Below, piece after piece: positions 7,653 to 15,795 of a DNA stretch of 49,385 nucleotides. The position numbers and the translations under genes are program-made. Within the stretch, counting starts at the first letter, position 1. Every line of letters begins with the position of its first letter. The notes beneath the pieces were generated by a model. That model saw only the letters and a program-made list of their open reading frames with translations. It searched no databases and was not told the origin of the DNA. The stretch spans positions 1-49,385 of the forward strand of contig CALEYL010000025.1 in assembly GCA_937926205.1 (NCBI GenBank). Direction: 5' to 3'. Origin of the DNA: an uncultured Saprospiraceae bacterium (GTDB taxonomy: Bacteria; Bacteroidota; Bacteroidia; Chitinophagales; Saprospiraceae).

Positions 7653-8880
7653 ACCCATATTATCAGCTTTACTGCTGCTGGTCGGACTTCAGCAGGCTGC
7701 AGCGCAATCAGAAACAGGATGGTTACAACGCATTATGCCTGAAAAGGATTCTGTACCAGGGAAACTGAACATGGATGCCGTACTTGATCGCCCTTTCCTG
7801 AAATTAGGCAAAACGCCGCTTGCAATAGGCGGCTATGTGGAAGGTAATACCGCCTGGTTTTCGGAAGACGGGGTGTCAGAGGGACTTTCTTTTCAATTTC
7901 CGCGACTGACCATATTCATGGCTTCAACGATTGCCCGGCAAATCAAATTCATGACTGAAATTGAATTTGAAGAAGGCGGACGCGAAATCAACATCGAGTT
8001 TGCTGCCCTGGACCTTCAATTTCACCCTGCTTTCAACCTGCGCGGCGGCATCATCATGAACCCCATCGGCGCATTTAATCAAAATCACGACGGCCCGAAA
8101 TGGGATTTCATTTCGCGTCCGGTTTCTGCCACTCAAATGTTGCCTGCAACCTGGTCAAATGCAGGGTTTGGCCTGTACGGCAAATTTTTTTCCGGCGACT
8201 GGACGCTGGGTTATGAAGCATATCTGAGTAACGGTTTCGACAACAGCATCATCGATAATGCTGAAAACCGGACTTTTCTGCCTGCTACCAAAGCCAACAC
8301 AGAGCGTTTTGAAGAAAGCTTCAACGGACAACCCATGACTACGCTTAAATTGAGCATCCGGCAACTGGACATCGGTGAAATTGGCCTGTCCTACATGGGG
8401 GGCATTTTTAATAAATTTCAGGAAGACGGGCTGGTACTGGATGAAAAACGCCGTGTAGATACCTGGGCTGTGGACTGGAATGCGACCATACCGCGCATTG
8501 GTACCAAAATTACCGGAGAATGGGCCTGGGTTCGCGTTGATGTTCCGGAAACATTCACTCAACAGTTTGGCAGGCGCCAGTCTGGTGGTTTTTTGGATAT
8601 TGTGCAGCCGGTGCTGCAAAGGAAGGTACTGAATTGGGAGAAATCAGTGATCAGTTTAGTTTGCCGACTCGAATACGTAGACTGGAATGCAGGCGCCTTC
8701 CGCGAAACGGGCGGGAACATCGCCGATGATTTTAAAGCCATTGTACCCGGGCTTAGTTTTCGTCCCGGTGCACAAACCGTCCTGCGCCTGAATTACCGCT
8801 ACCATTGGCAGCGTGATCTGCTGGGCAACCCACCGGTACGGACGGCAGGCTGGCAGTTTGGGTTCAGCGCTTATTTTTAG
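7621..8880 (+). CDS. outer-membrane beta-barrel (porin O/P-like)
   Basis: 419 residues from the ATG at 7621; the ATG at 7630 is equally possible. Both overlap the Rieske gene (32 or 23 nt). The signal peptide is LRPILSALLLLVGLQQAAAQ. The mature protein has alternating strands rich in aromatic residues and ends FGFSAYF, a terminal Phe typical of outer-membrane barrels. Internal features such as LRGGIIMNPIGAFNQNHDGPKWDFISRP fall at the conserved strand of phosphate-selective-porin-like proteins in Bacteroidota. The substrate is unknown. The tight coupling to a Rieske protein suggests that it helps pass something into, or electrons out of, the periplasm. Confidence 0.75.
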   Translation: MKPMSIFWSLRPILSALLLLVGLQQAAAQSETGWLQRIMPEKDSVPGKLNMDAVLDRPFLKLGKTPLAIGGYVEGNTAWFSEDGVSEGLSFQFPRLTIFMASTIARQIKFMTEIEFEEGGREINIEFAALDLQFHPAFNLRGGIIMNPIGAFNQNHDGPKWDFISRPVSATQMLPATWSNAGFGLYGKFFSGDWTLGYEAYLSNGFDNSIIDNAENRTFLPATKANTERFEESFNGQPMTTLKLSIRQLDIGEIGLSYMGGIFNKFQEDGLVLDEKRRVDTWAVDWNATIPRIGTKITGEWAWVRVDVPETFTQQFGRRQSGGFLDIVQPVLQRKVLNWEKSVISLVCRLEYVDWNAGAFRETGGNIADDFKAIVPGLSFRPGAQTVLRLNYRYHWQRDLLGNPPVRTAGWQFGFSAYF

Positions 8881-9094
8881 AGCACAAAATGACAGAAGAG
8901 GCAAACAGGATTACCATGCCAACCATACAGTATGGCTGTATACGCAAAGGCAGCGCCAATGCCAAAACCGGAGAGGTTCAGAAAAAAATAAAGGGGTTGG
9001 CGGAAAGGGTTATGATGATGAAATTGATAAATTAGAAACAAACAAAGTTTGAGCTGTCCGTTTCTGGACGCTGAAGCCCATTATCGGCCACTGC

Positions 9095-10561
9095 TTACGG
9101 CACAATCGACGGCGTAGGCGTAAGTGTAAGCGTCAAAGTCCGGGGCCCTCCACCCTGAAAAAATGTCATTTTTGCGTACTTCAAATGGCCATTCACAGGC
9201 GCGTCTGCATCTACAAAAATAATGCCCTCCGGTGCAACGACATAGGCCTTCACCGTAACGCCATTGAAGAGGACATTGGGCATGGGAAGCCGGACTTTGG
9301 GTGCATTCTTATCCGCAGCATAATAGCCGGTAACTTCGCCGTTTTCTAGCCTGTTGAAGTGCAAAATACCTTCATGGACTGTATCAGAACCTTCACAGGC
9401 TTCGAAGTGGTAATCGCCCAGTACGGAATCGGGCAAGGCGATATAAGCCTGGGTTTCATCAAAGTAATCGGCTAAGGCCATGGTTATCGTTTCGATGTGG
9501 ACCGGCGTATTTCCGGTATTCGACAACATGGCTACGATGAGTTCCTGATCCGGGTAAAGCGCAAGCATCGCCCGGGCCCCTGTCTGGCTGCCGCTGTGAA
9601 AGTCGTGGCGGCGGCCGCGAATGTCCTTCGAAAGAAACCAGCCCAAACCAGCAGGCATCCAGTTGCCATCCAGTGCAACCAGAGGGGTAAACAGGGCCGT
9701 TTTGCCTTGTTTGGTATAAAATACGCCTGGCGGGCGCAAATGAACCCGACCAAATTCCAGCAGGTCAGGAACCGTAGATAAATAGCCGCCGCCAGCCCAT
9801 TTGTAGGAAGGACGGCTGTTTTTTACCGGTTCCAGGACGCCTTTTTTATTGATTTGATAAGTCAGGGTCATGTTGGTAATGGTGCTGTCGGGGTGGTTGG
9901 GAATGGTATTGTACATGCCCAGCGGCGTAAAGACCTCTTTCTGCATCAGGGTAAGAAAATTTTCGCCGCTGGCTGCCTCCATGACAGCGCTCAGCAGGGT
10001 GAAGCCGAAGGTACTGTACTGAAATTTTGTGCCCGGAGCAAAGGAGAGCGGGTCGTTGATGAAAAGCGGCAGGGCATCTTTTATTGTCGGGAAGTTTTTA
10101 AAATCAATCAATGATCTTGAAAAATCAGTCTCCACATAATGCCGCACCCCGGAGGTATGTCCGGCCAACTGCCGGGCTGTAATGCCTGAATAGACCAGCG
10201 GTAGCTCCGGCAGGTACCTGGTTATGGGCGCATCCAGATCAATACAGCCATTCTGGTACAAACGCGCCAGACAGGATGCGGATAATATTTTGGATAAACT
10301 GGCGATGCGGAACTTCATCGATAAGTTCATCGGAGTGCGCTTTTCAAGGTTGGCGTATCCGAATGATGATTCCCAGAGCACTTCCTCCGGTTTAGACACA
10401 CCGACGGTGAATCCGGCAACTTTGCTGGTTTTTCTGACTTCTTCGAGCAGGCGCTTCGACAGGTTTATGGCGTTTTCCAGGCTATAATACCGGATGCTAT
10501 CTTGTGCAGACATAGTTGAATAAAGCATGAGTGCCAGTATGGCACAATGGTATTTTGACAT
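9095..10561 (-). CDS. serine hydrolase, class C beta-lactamase/PBP4B-like
   Basis: 488 residues with a short signal peptide (ending MSAQ). The beta-lactamase/transpeptidase catalytic set is present: S88-L-S-K91 (SxxK), Y182-S-T (the YxN position) and H322-S-G324 (in place of KTG). The first 360 residues carry the hydrolase fold (LAGHTSGVRHY, LGMYNTIPNHPDS). The remaining 130 form a C-terminal beta-rich domain common in this group. Such enzymes are usually D-aminopeptidases, esterases or peptidoglycan-acting hydrolases rather than antibiotic-resistance enzymes. It stands alone, facing the acetyltransferase gene across a divergent intergenic region. Confidence 0.85.
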   Translation of the reverse strand: MSKYHCAILALMLYSTMSAQDSIRYYSLENAINLSKRLLEEVRKTSKVAGFTVGVSKPEEVLWESSFGYANLEKRTPMNLSMKFRIASLSKILSASCLARLYQNGCIDLDAPITRYLPELPLVYSGITARQLAGHTSGVRHYVETDFSRSLIDFKNFPTIKDALPLFINDPLSFAPGTKFQYSTFGFTLLSAVMEAASGENFLTLMQKEVFTPLGMYNTIPNHPDSTITNMTLTYQINKKGVLEPVKNSRPSYKWAGGGYLSTVPDLLEFGRVHLRPPGVFYTKQGKTALFTPLVALDGNWMPAGLGWFLSKDIRGRRHDFHSGSQTGARAMLALYPDQELIVAMLSNTGNTPVHIETITMALADYFDETQAYIALPDSVLGDYHFEACEGSDTVHEGILHFNRLENGEVTGYYAADKNAPKVRLPMPNVLFNGVTVKAYVVAPEGIIFVDADAPVNGHLKYAKMTFFQGGGPRTLTLTLTPTPSIVP

Positions 10562-10775
10562 AAGGGTGTGACTATTTTCAAATAAATTAACGGCTATTTA
10601 AGGGAAACCATGCAAAAATAGCGCTAAGATTTGCGAATCGTGCAAGCTGGCGGGCATGAATTAATTTCTGTACCCAAAGCGCTTTTTATTTTTCACTCAT
10701 ATTCTCTATCTTGCATAGCAGGGGGTGACTGTGGCCCTGAATCTGTATCTTGAGCCTTGGATCTATAAGCAATTT

Positions 10776-11351
10776 ATGCAACACGAACTTTTTAAGGCAG
10801 AAACAGCCTTGTTAACTGCAAGAGCAGTAGTGCGCCGCTTTCGTGAAGGCGATGGCGAACCCCTTTACGAACTGATTGACAACAACCATCTTTATCTTTC
10901 TGATTATTTTTCCCAGGTGCTGCACGCGGCGCCGGATAAAGAGACCGCCGAGCAGTTTGTGCGCGAAAAAATGGCAGCCTGGTTGCTCCAAAAGGAATAC
11001 TGTTTTGGTATTTGGGAGAATCGCAGCGCGCAACTTATCGGGTTGATCCAACTGACCGGCATCGACTGGAATTTGCCGAAGGCAGATTTGAGCTTTTTTC
11101 TGGATCAGAACTTTAAAGGCAAAGGCATGATGACAGAAGCCCTGCAGGCAGTCATCCGGTTTGCTTTCACCCAACTGTTTATTGAAAAACTATCGCTGCG
11201 CACCTCCATGGAAAATTACGACCTGCACCGGATTGCGCGCAAATGCGGGTTTCGACGCGAAGGCGACCTGCGCTCGGAAATGCGCAAGGGTGGCGGCGAT
11301 TACATGGATGTGATGCTGTTTGGCCTGACCCGGACAGAATCAGGTTTGTAG
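10776..11351 (+). CDS. GNAT acetyltransferase, RimJ/RimL type
   Basis: 191 residues from the ATG at 10776. A GTG at 10725 would add 17 residues unlike the family. Typical RimL-type features are LTARAVVRRFREGDGEPLYELI, the strand and acetyl-CoA loop FFLDQNFKGKGMMTEAL (Q/RxxGxG/A variant KGKGMM), RTSMENYDLHRIARKCGF and the final YMDVMLFGL. The family acetylates N-terminal or side-chain amines of ribosomal proteins, other proteins or small molecules. The substrate is not predictable. Confidence 0.85.
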   Translation: MQHELFKAETALLTARAVVRRFREGDGEPLYELIDNNHLYLSDYFSQVLHAAPDKETAEQFVREKMAAWLLQKEYCFGIWENRSAQLIGLIQLTGIDWNLPKADLSFFLDQNFKGKGMMTEALQAVIRFAFTQLFIEKLSLRTSMENYDLHRIARKCGFRREGDLRSEMRKGGGDYMDVMLFGLTRTESGL

Positions 11352-11374
11352 CCCAAAAAATCATCCTACCTTTA
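11345..11374 (+). promoter_or_regulatory. promoter for the DEAD-box gene
   Basis: TTTG (11345-11348), an 18-bp spacer, then TACCTTTA (11367-11374), which is 5 of 6 to the fixed positions of TAnnTTTG. It overlaps the end of the acetyltransferase gene and ends 4 bp before the ATG at 11379, so the transcript would have almost no leader. Confidence 0.4.
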
Positions 11375-11378
11375 CCGG

Positions 11379-12695
11379 ATGGAAATAGGTCAAACGCTGT
11401 TGAATTTAGACATACCGGCTTTAAATGCCATGCAGGAAACCGCCCTGCCCGCCATTCAAAACCATCCCAACGTCATCTTACTGGCGCCAACGGGTTCCGG
11501 AAAAACCCTGGCATTTTTGTTGCCCATCCTGAGTCGCCTGAAACCAGATAAGCCGGGCGTACAATGCCTGATCCTGACGCCTACCCGGGAATTGGCCATA
11601 CAAATTGAGCGGGTGTGGCAGAAAATGTCGACCGGCTTCAAGGTCAATACCTGTTACGGTGGCCACCCCATGCAAACCGAAATACAGAATTTGAGTCAGC
11701 CCCCAGCGCTGTTGATTGGCACACCCGGCAGGATTTCTGAACACATGCACCGGAAAACTTTCGCTTTAAAAGGGATCAAAATGCTCGTGCTTGACGAATT
11801 CGACAAATCCCTGTCGATGGGCTTTCAGGAGCAGATGACAGAGATCATCAAAAAGCTGCGTTTTCTGGAAAGACGCGTGCTGGTGTCGGCAACCAATAAA
11901 CCAAACATCCCTGCTTTTACAGGCATTACCGATCCGGAAATACTCGATTTTTACAAAGAAACCGAAAAAACCACCGATGGGCTGGAAATAAAAAGGATCA
12001 TTGCACCCGCCAAAGAAAAAGAGCGTACCCTTTTTAATTTGCTCTGTTTTTTGGGCGACGAGCCTACCCTGATTTTCTGTAATCAACGCGATACGACTGA
12101 AGTGGTCCGGGACTTTTTGGCCAAAATGGGCATTCCCAGCGAGGTATTTCACGGCGGCCTGGAACAGCCCGACCGGGAGAAAATTTTGGTCCGTTTCCGG
12201 AATGGCAGCATCCTCTTTCTGGTGGCCTCTGATCTGGCAGCAAGGGGACTGGACATTCCGGAAGTCAAAAATGTCATCCATTATGAGCTTCCTTTTAAGC
12301 ACCAGGATTTGCTGCACCGCAATGGCCGGACTGCCCGGATGAATTCGGAAGGAACGGCCTACCTGATCACGCAGGAAGGCGAGCCGATTCCGGCTTATCT
12401 TACTGAACTCCCGCCAGTCTTTGAACTCCCCCCGGCCCTTCATTTGCCAAAGCCATCCCCCTGGATAACACTGTACATCAGCGGGGGAAAAAAAGACAAA
12501 CTCAGTAAAATTGACATTGTCGGCTTTTTTTCAAAGAAAGGCAACTTGCAAAAAGACGACATCGGGAAAATTGAAGTAATGGATTTTATGTCCTTTGCCG
12601 CGGTGAAAAAAGACGTTGTCAAAAGCTTGTTTAAAGCCATTCAGTCAGAAAAAATGAAAGGGAAAAAATACAAGATTGAGGTAGCAAAGGACTAA
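11379..12695 (+). CDS. DEAD-box RNA helicase with C-terminal DbpA-type RNA-binding domain
   Basis: 438 residues. The helicase motifs are in order: I APTGSGKT (36-43), Ia PTRELA (68-73), Ib TPGR (115-118), II DEFD (139-142, in place of DEAD), III SAT (170-172), then LIFCNQRD, ASDLAARGLDIP and HRNGRTAR. The last 75 residues (from about ITLYISGGKKDKLSKIDIVG) match the DbpA RNA-binding domain. That domain in E. coli DbpA binds 23S rRNA helix 92, so a role in large-subunit assembly is likely. The DEFD box keeps the catalytic Asp and Glu. Its start codon almost coincides with the predicted transcription start. Confidence 0.9.
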   Translation: MEIGQTLLNLDIPALNAMQETALPAIQNHPNVILLAPTGSGKTLAFLLPILSRLKPDKPGVQCLILTPTRELAIQIERVWQKMSTGFKVNTCYGGHPMQTEIQNLSQPPALLIGTPGRISEHMHRKTFALKGIKMLVLDEFDKSLSMGFQEQMTEIIKKLRFLERRVLVSATNKPNIPAFTGITDPEILDFYKETEKTTDGLEIKRIIAPAKEKERTLFNLLCFLGDEPTLIFCNQRDTTEVVRDFLAKMGIPSEVFHGGLEQPDREKILVRFRNGSILFLVASDLAARGLDIPEVKNVIHYELPFKHQDLLHRNGRTARMNSEGTAYLITQEGEPIPAYLTELPPVFELPPALHLPKPSPWITLYISGGKKDKLSKIDIVGFFSKKGNLQKDDIGKIEVMDFMSFAAVKKDVVKSLFKAIQSEKMKGKKYKIEVAKD

Positions 12696-12697
12696 AA

Positions 12698-12718
12698 AAT
12701 CCCTCATTTGAAGGGATT
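12698..12718 (+). terminator. hairpin after the DEAD-box gene
   Basis: AATCCCT (12698-12704) and AGGGATT (12712-12718) form a 7-bp stem with a 7-nt loop directly after the stop codon. The T-run is missing on the plus strand, so termination is uncertain. Confidence 0.35.
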
Positions 12719-12776
12719 GTAAGAATGCGGCTATTGGATTTACTTTACTTCTTTTCACTGACAAAAACCATTCGCT

Positions 12777-13508
12777 ATGCGCCATCGTTTGCCCATCCTG
12801 CTTTTTGCCCTTTGTGTTTTTTCATCTCTGAATGCCCAGAGCGGTGAAAAAACGGTGGAAAAGATGCACCGCAGGTATACCGGAAAATGGTGCAACACGC
12901 TGACTTTTGTGCAGCGTACCGAAAATTATCAAAATGACAGCCTGACTAAAACCAGTACCTGGTACGAAACCATTGCCTACCCCGGGCAGTTTCGCATTGA
13001 TTTTGGCGACCCCGCCGAGGGCAATGCCACAATGTTTTTAGGGGATTCGGTGTTTACTTTTCGAAAAGGCAGCCTTGTCAAAAAAGAACAACGGGCGAAC
13101 GACCTGATTTTTCTGCTGGGCGGCATGTATTTCCAGCCCATTGAAAAGGTAAAAACCCTGTTTGGCGAATTTGGGTTCGACCTTAAAAAAGGCTATAAAA
13201 CGAGTTGGAAGGGCAAAACAGTCTACGTCATCGGCGCCATGCCGGGAGATGAAACATCCAATCAATTGTGGATAGAAAAAGACCGGCTCATCCTGTTGCG
13301 CATGATCAAACACGAAAACGGCCGCAAAGAAGAAGCCATTTTTGAAAACCACATTCGAACGGGGAAAGGATGGACAGAAACCAAAATTGCTTTTTATTTT
13401 GACGATAAGCTATTTCAGATGGAATATTACAACGAAGTGAAACCCAATGTTCCTATAAAAGCTGGCCATTTTGACCCGGCGCAATTTGGCAAGGTGAACC
13501 ATTGGTAA
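12777..13508 (+). CDS. periplasmic LolA-like protein
   Basis: 243 residues with a signal peptide (MRHRLPILLFALCVFSSLNA|Q). The mature protein has the strand-rich pattern of the LolA/LppX half-barrel fold: TSTWYETIAYPGQFRIDFGD, DSVFTFRKGSL, GKTVYVIGAM, LWIEKDRLILLRMIKHENG, TKIAFYFDDKLFQMEYYNEV. Members bind lipids or lipoproteins in the periplasm, and outer-membrane lipoprotein-sorting-like proteins are common in this phylum. There is no ABC Lol machinery beside it. The fold call is moderate and the function open. Confidence 0.65.
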   Translation: MRHRLPILLFALCVFSSLNAQSGEKTVEKMHRRYTGKWCNTLTFVQRTENYQNDSLTKTSTWYETIAYPGQFRIDFGDPAEGNATMFLGDSVFTFRKGSLVKKEQRANDLIFLLGGMYFQPIEKVKTLFGEFGFDLKKGYKTSWKGKTVYVIGAMPGDETSNQLWIEKDRLILLRMIKHENGRKEEAIFENHIRTGKGWTETKIAFYFDDKLFQMEYYNEVKPNVPIKAGHFDPAQFGKVNHW

Positions 13509-13794
13509 GACACTGTTTACCGGATTCCATGCGTCATAATATTTGCAAATCCCGATAAATTCGTTGAGATCAAACTTAGTCTGCTGTATACGACTACACG
13601 CATTCCGGTGAAGGATGCCCTATAAATCCAGTTTGAACTGTGGCGTTGCCAAATTTTGGGTATTCCTATAAATATCGCTTAGTTGGATAAAGCAATTCAA
13701 GGTATTCAGATAAATGCTTTTTTCCAGCCCAATTGTTGTGACCATTTTCCAGTAAGCGGCCGTTTCTTGATGATGAAATGGAAGTTTAATCCAA

Positions 13795-14232
13795 TTAAAA
13801 AATTGACGCATCTTTTCGCCGCCGCTCCAATTCCTGGTGGATCATTTTGTCCAGATATGGCGCGTCTTTGAGGGTAGGATACTTTCTGGAAAGGTAAATG
13901 GCCGCGCCAATAAGCAACAGCAGCGTCATAGGGATGCCAAAAAACAGGCCATAAAGAAGGGATTTCCACTGCATTGTTCTGAAAAGAACCACAGCCGGAA
14001 CAATAAACAACAGCAGAATACTTGGCAACAGACGGTCGCGCAGGCGTAAAATATAGCGAGCCTGCTCGTTTAGTTTCCGAAGCATGCCATGCAATTCATG
14101 CGTCGTAAAATGCTGGGGCCCAAACTCCAGCACCATGCGCAAATCGTCGTTAGCCTCCAACTCAATGCGTTGCAGGCACTCTTCAACTCCCCCTTTGCGC
14201 CCGGCTTTATTGCGCTTTTTCAGGATGAACAT
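13795..14232 (-). CDS. hypothetical membrane protein with two TM segments
   Basis: 145 residues, not recognised. A basic, charged N-terminal half (residues 1-66) is followed by two hydrophobic helices (about 69-86, LLPSILLLFIVPAVVLF, and 93-113, LLYGLFFGIPMTLLLLIGA) and a charged tail with HQELERRRKD. It has neither a signal peptide nor a known motif. It lies alone between two plus-strand or empty regions. Confidence 0.55.
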   Translation of the reverse strand: MFILKKRNKAGRKGGVEECLQRIELEANDDLRMVLEFGPQHFTTHELHGMLRKLNEQARYILRLRDRLLPSILLLFIVPAVVLFRTMQWKSLLYGLFFGIPMTLLLLIGAAIYLSRKYPTLKDAPYLDKMIHQELERRRKDASIF

Positions 14233-14559
14233 GCTTCCGATTGTTTTCTTAATTCCCTTTCAGACCATCAAGTCTGGCAAATTGTCGCTGGAATGATTTA
14301 TAAAAATACGATGATAGTACACATGATGGCAACTAAATCAACGTGTTTTAACAAAAAAATGTTGGACACTACTGATAAAGTACGTTATCAGCGCCTAAAA
14401 GTTGCCTGTCACACCTTTCCGAATGCTAAGCCACAGGTATCAATTGGCGCCTGAATACCACCCTTCCAAAATTTTCCCTCACCGGGTATATGGCAAATAA
14501 AAATTATGATTAATTTTACTGGCACATAATCCTATTTTAAGTTTTTTAATTCCATATCC
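14233..14559. other. non-coding gap with a CTGATAA inverted repeat
   Basis: No convincing gene is seen. The only structure noted is CTGATAA (14372-14378) with TTATCAG (14385-14391), a 7-bp stem around AGTACG, which could be an operator. The region before 14560 is AT-rich. Confidence 0.4.
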
Positions 14560-14640
14560 ATGAACATGAACAGTAATCCGAAACGGGAAGGTAGCGGCAT
14601 GGGCCGATTATCGCAGGACTCCAATCCTAAGCCGCCATGA
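14560..14640 (+). CDS. possible 26-residue peptide
   Basis: The frame reads MNMNSNPKREGSGMGR and ends SNPKPP. It is hydrophilic and rich in Asn, Pro and Gly, with no signal or known family. Two back-to-back hairpins (14665-14718) follow at once. Either this is a small peptide gene with its terminator or the ORF is chance within a small RNA. Confidence 0.25.
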   Translation: MNMNSNPKREGSGMGRLSQDSNPKPP

Positions 14641-14664
14641 GTGTGCTTACCTGACTTTTAAACA

Positions 14665-14718
14665 GGCAGATGTACGGTATCTGCCGGAAGAAGCTGGTCC
14701 CAAGGGCCGGCTTCTTCC
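14665..14718. terminator. double hairpin between the small ORF and OsmC gene
   Basis: Hairpin 1: GGCAGAT (14665-14671) with ATCTGCC (14679-14685). Hairpin 2: GGAAGAAGCTGG (14686-14697) with CCGGCTTCTTCC (14707-14718), 12 pairs including one G-U, loop TCCCAAGGG. It is immediately 3 bp beyond the OsmC stop codon on the minus strand, so it may end transcripts from both sides. Confidence 0.5.
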
Positions 14719-14721
14719 ATT

Positions 14722-15132
14722 TCAGGCCAATAATTTGCTGTTAATCTCCACCGTATTGGTCAGCAGGCGATGGATCGGACACTTGCCGGCGATGACCAGC
14801 ATTCTTTGCTGCTCCTCTTCAGAAAGGTTTCCCTCGAGCCGGATTTGTCGTTCAATATGAGTCACCTGGCCTTCAGCTGTTTTTTCTGTCCACATTTCCA
14901 GCTCCAGATGAATCTGTTCCAGCGCAAACCCTTTGCGGTCGGCATACATGCGCAAAGTGGCTGCGGTGCAGGTTGCCAGTCCGGCCAGAATAAATTCACT
15001 TGGGGAAGGGCCGGCATCCTGGCCGCCATCTTCTATGCTTTCATCCCCGATCAGGACGTGGTTGACCGTTTCAAGGGTGGTGGTGTATGGCGTTTTGCCA
15101 ATGGAAGCTTTAAGTGTTGTCCGTTCGTTCAT
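14722..15132 (-). CDS. OsmC/Ohr family peroxidase-like protein
   Basis: 136 residues, full family length. The two catalytic cysteines are present: C55 in LAGLATCTAATLRMYA and C118 in GKCPIHRLLTN. The glycine/proline-rich GGQDAGPSPSEFILAGL stretch is the family signature. OsmC-type proteins reduce organic hydroperoxides with thiols. The spacing and KCPIHRLL form match the OsmC rather than the Ohr branch. It follows scpB on the same strand (38-bp gap) and may be cotranscribed. Confidence 0.9.
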   Translation of the reverse strand: MNERTTLKASIGKTPYTTTLETVNHVLIGDESIEDGGQDAGPSPSEFILAGLATCTAATLRMYADRKGFALEQIHLELEMWTEKTAEGQVTHIERQIRLEGNLSEEEQQRMLVIAGKCPIHRLLTNTVEINSKLLA

Positions 15133-15170
15133 GGGAGATGCTTAATTAGGTATTAGGAAAGACAGGAGGG

Positions 15171-15755
15171 TCAATTTTCAGTTTCTTCCTCAATTGGCGC
15201 TTGTTCGCCAATGCTGTTTTCATCCGGATCTTTGAATTCTTTTGGGCGGGGCAGGTCCTGAATGCTGCGCAGTCCGAAATAGTCCATAAATTTTGGACTG
15301 GTACCATAGAGCAGCGGTTTGCCCGGGCCGTCGCTTCGTCCGGTGATCGTCACCAGCTCTTTTTCCAACAGCTTTTGCATGGCATAGTCGCAGTTAACGC
15401 CACGGATGCGTTCGAGTTCACTTTTGGAAACCGGCTGTTTGTAAGCAATGATAGACAGGGTTTCGAGTGCTGCCTGCGACAGGCGTTTTTTCATGGTTTG
15501 CTTCAGATAGGCGCCAACACTACGGTGGTAGGCCGGTTTTGTTAAAAACTGGTAGCCTCCGGCAATTTCCATAATTTCAAAAGCAAAGTCATCCCCGCTA
15601 TAACGTTGCCTGAGTTGTGCAATGGCTGCCAATAGGTCTTCCGCGTTGAAAGACAAGCCGAAAACCTCTTCCAGACTGCTTCCGATTTCTTCCAGAGAGA
15701 TGGGTTGTTCGGCCGCAAAAATCAAACTTTCTATGTGTTGGGATAAATATTCCAA
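15171..15755 (-). CDS. scpB: segregation and condensation protein B
   Basis: 194 residues. The two winged-helix domains of ScpB are readable: HIESLIFAAEQPISLEEIGSS at the N-terminus, then LSQAALETLSIIAYKQPVSKSELERIRGVNCDYAMQKLLEKELV with the following RSDGPGKPLLYGTS and FMDYFGL, which are characteristic. ScpB binds ScpA and the SMC ATPase in chromosome condensation. scpA is not in the window. An acidic tail (last 25 residues) follows the core. The gene begins 40 bp after the kinase gene of the muropeptide cluster and could be read from the same transcript. Confidence 0.92.
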   Translation of the reverse strand: MEYLSQHIESLIFAAEQPISLEEIGSSLEEVFGLSFNAEDLLAAIAQLRQRYSGDDFAFEIMEIAGGYQFLTKPAYHRSVGAYLKQTMKKRLSQAALETLSIIAYKQPVSKSELERIRGVNCDYAMQKLLEKELVTITGRSDGPGKPLLYGTSPKFMDYFGLRSIQDLPRPKEFKDPDENSIGEQAPIEEETEN

Positions 15756-15795
15756 AGTGCGCTCTTTTTTGCAAAATTAAAGAAAAGAATGCGGG

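Noticed and set aside
8813..9052. 79-codon plus-strand frame after the porin-like gene
   Set aside because: Begins inside the barrel gene in another frame; composition (many Arg, Gln) and lack of a start argue against it.
13620..13811. 63-codon minus-strand frame after the two-TM gene
   Set aside because: Overlaps the end of that gene and shows no domain or conserved pattern.
14089..14454. 121-codon plus-strand frame
   Set aside because: Most of its first half is antisense to the two-TM gene at 13795-14232, and the remainder has no protein-like pattern.
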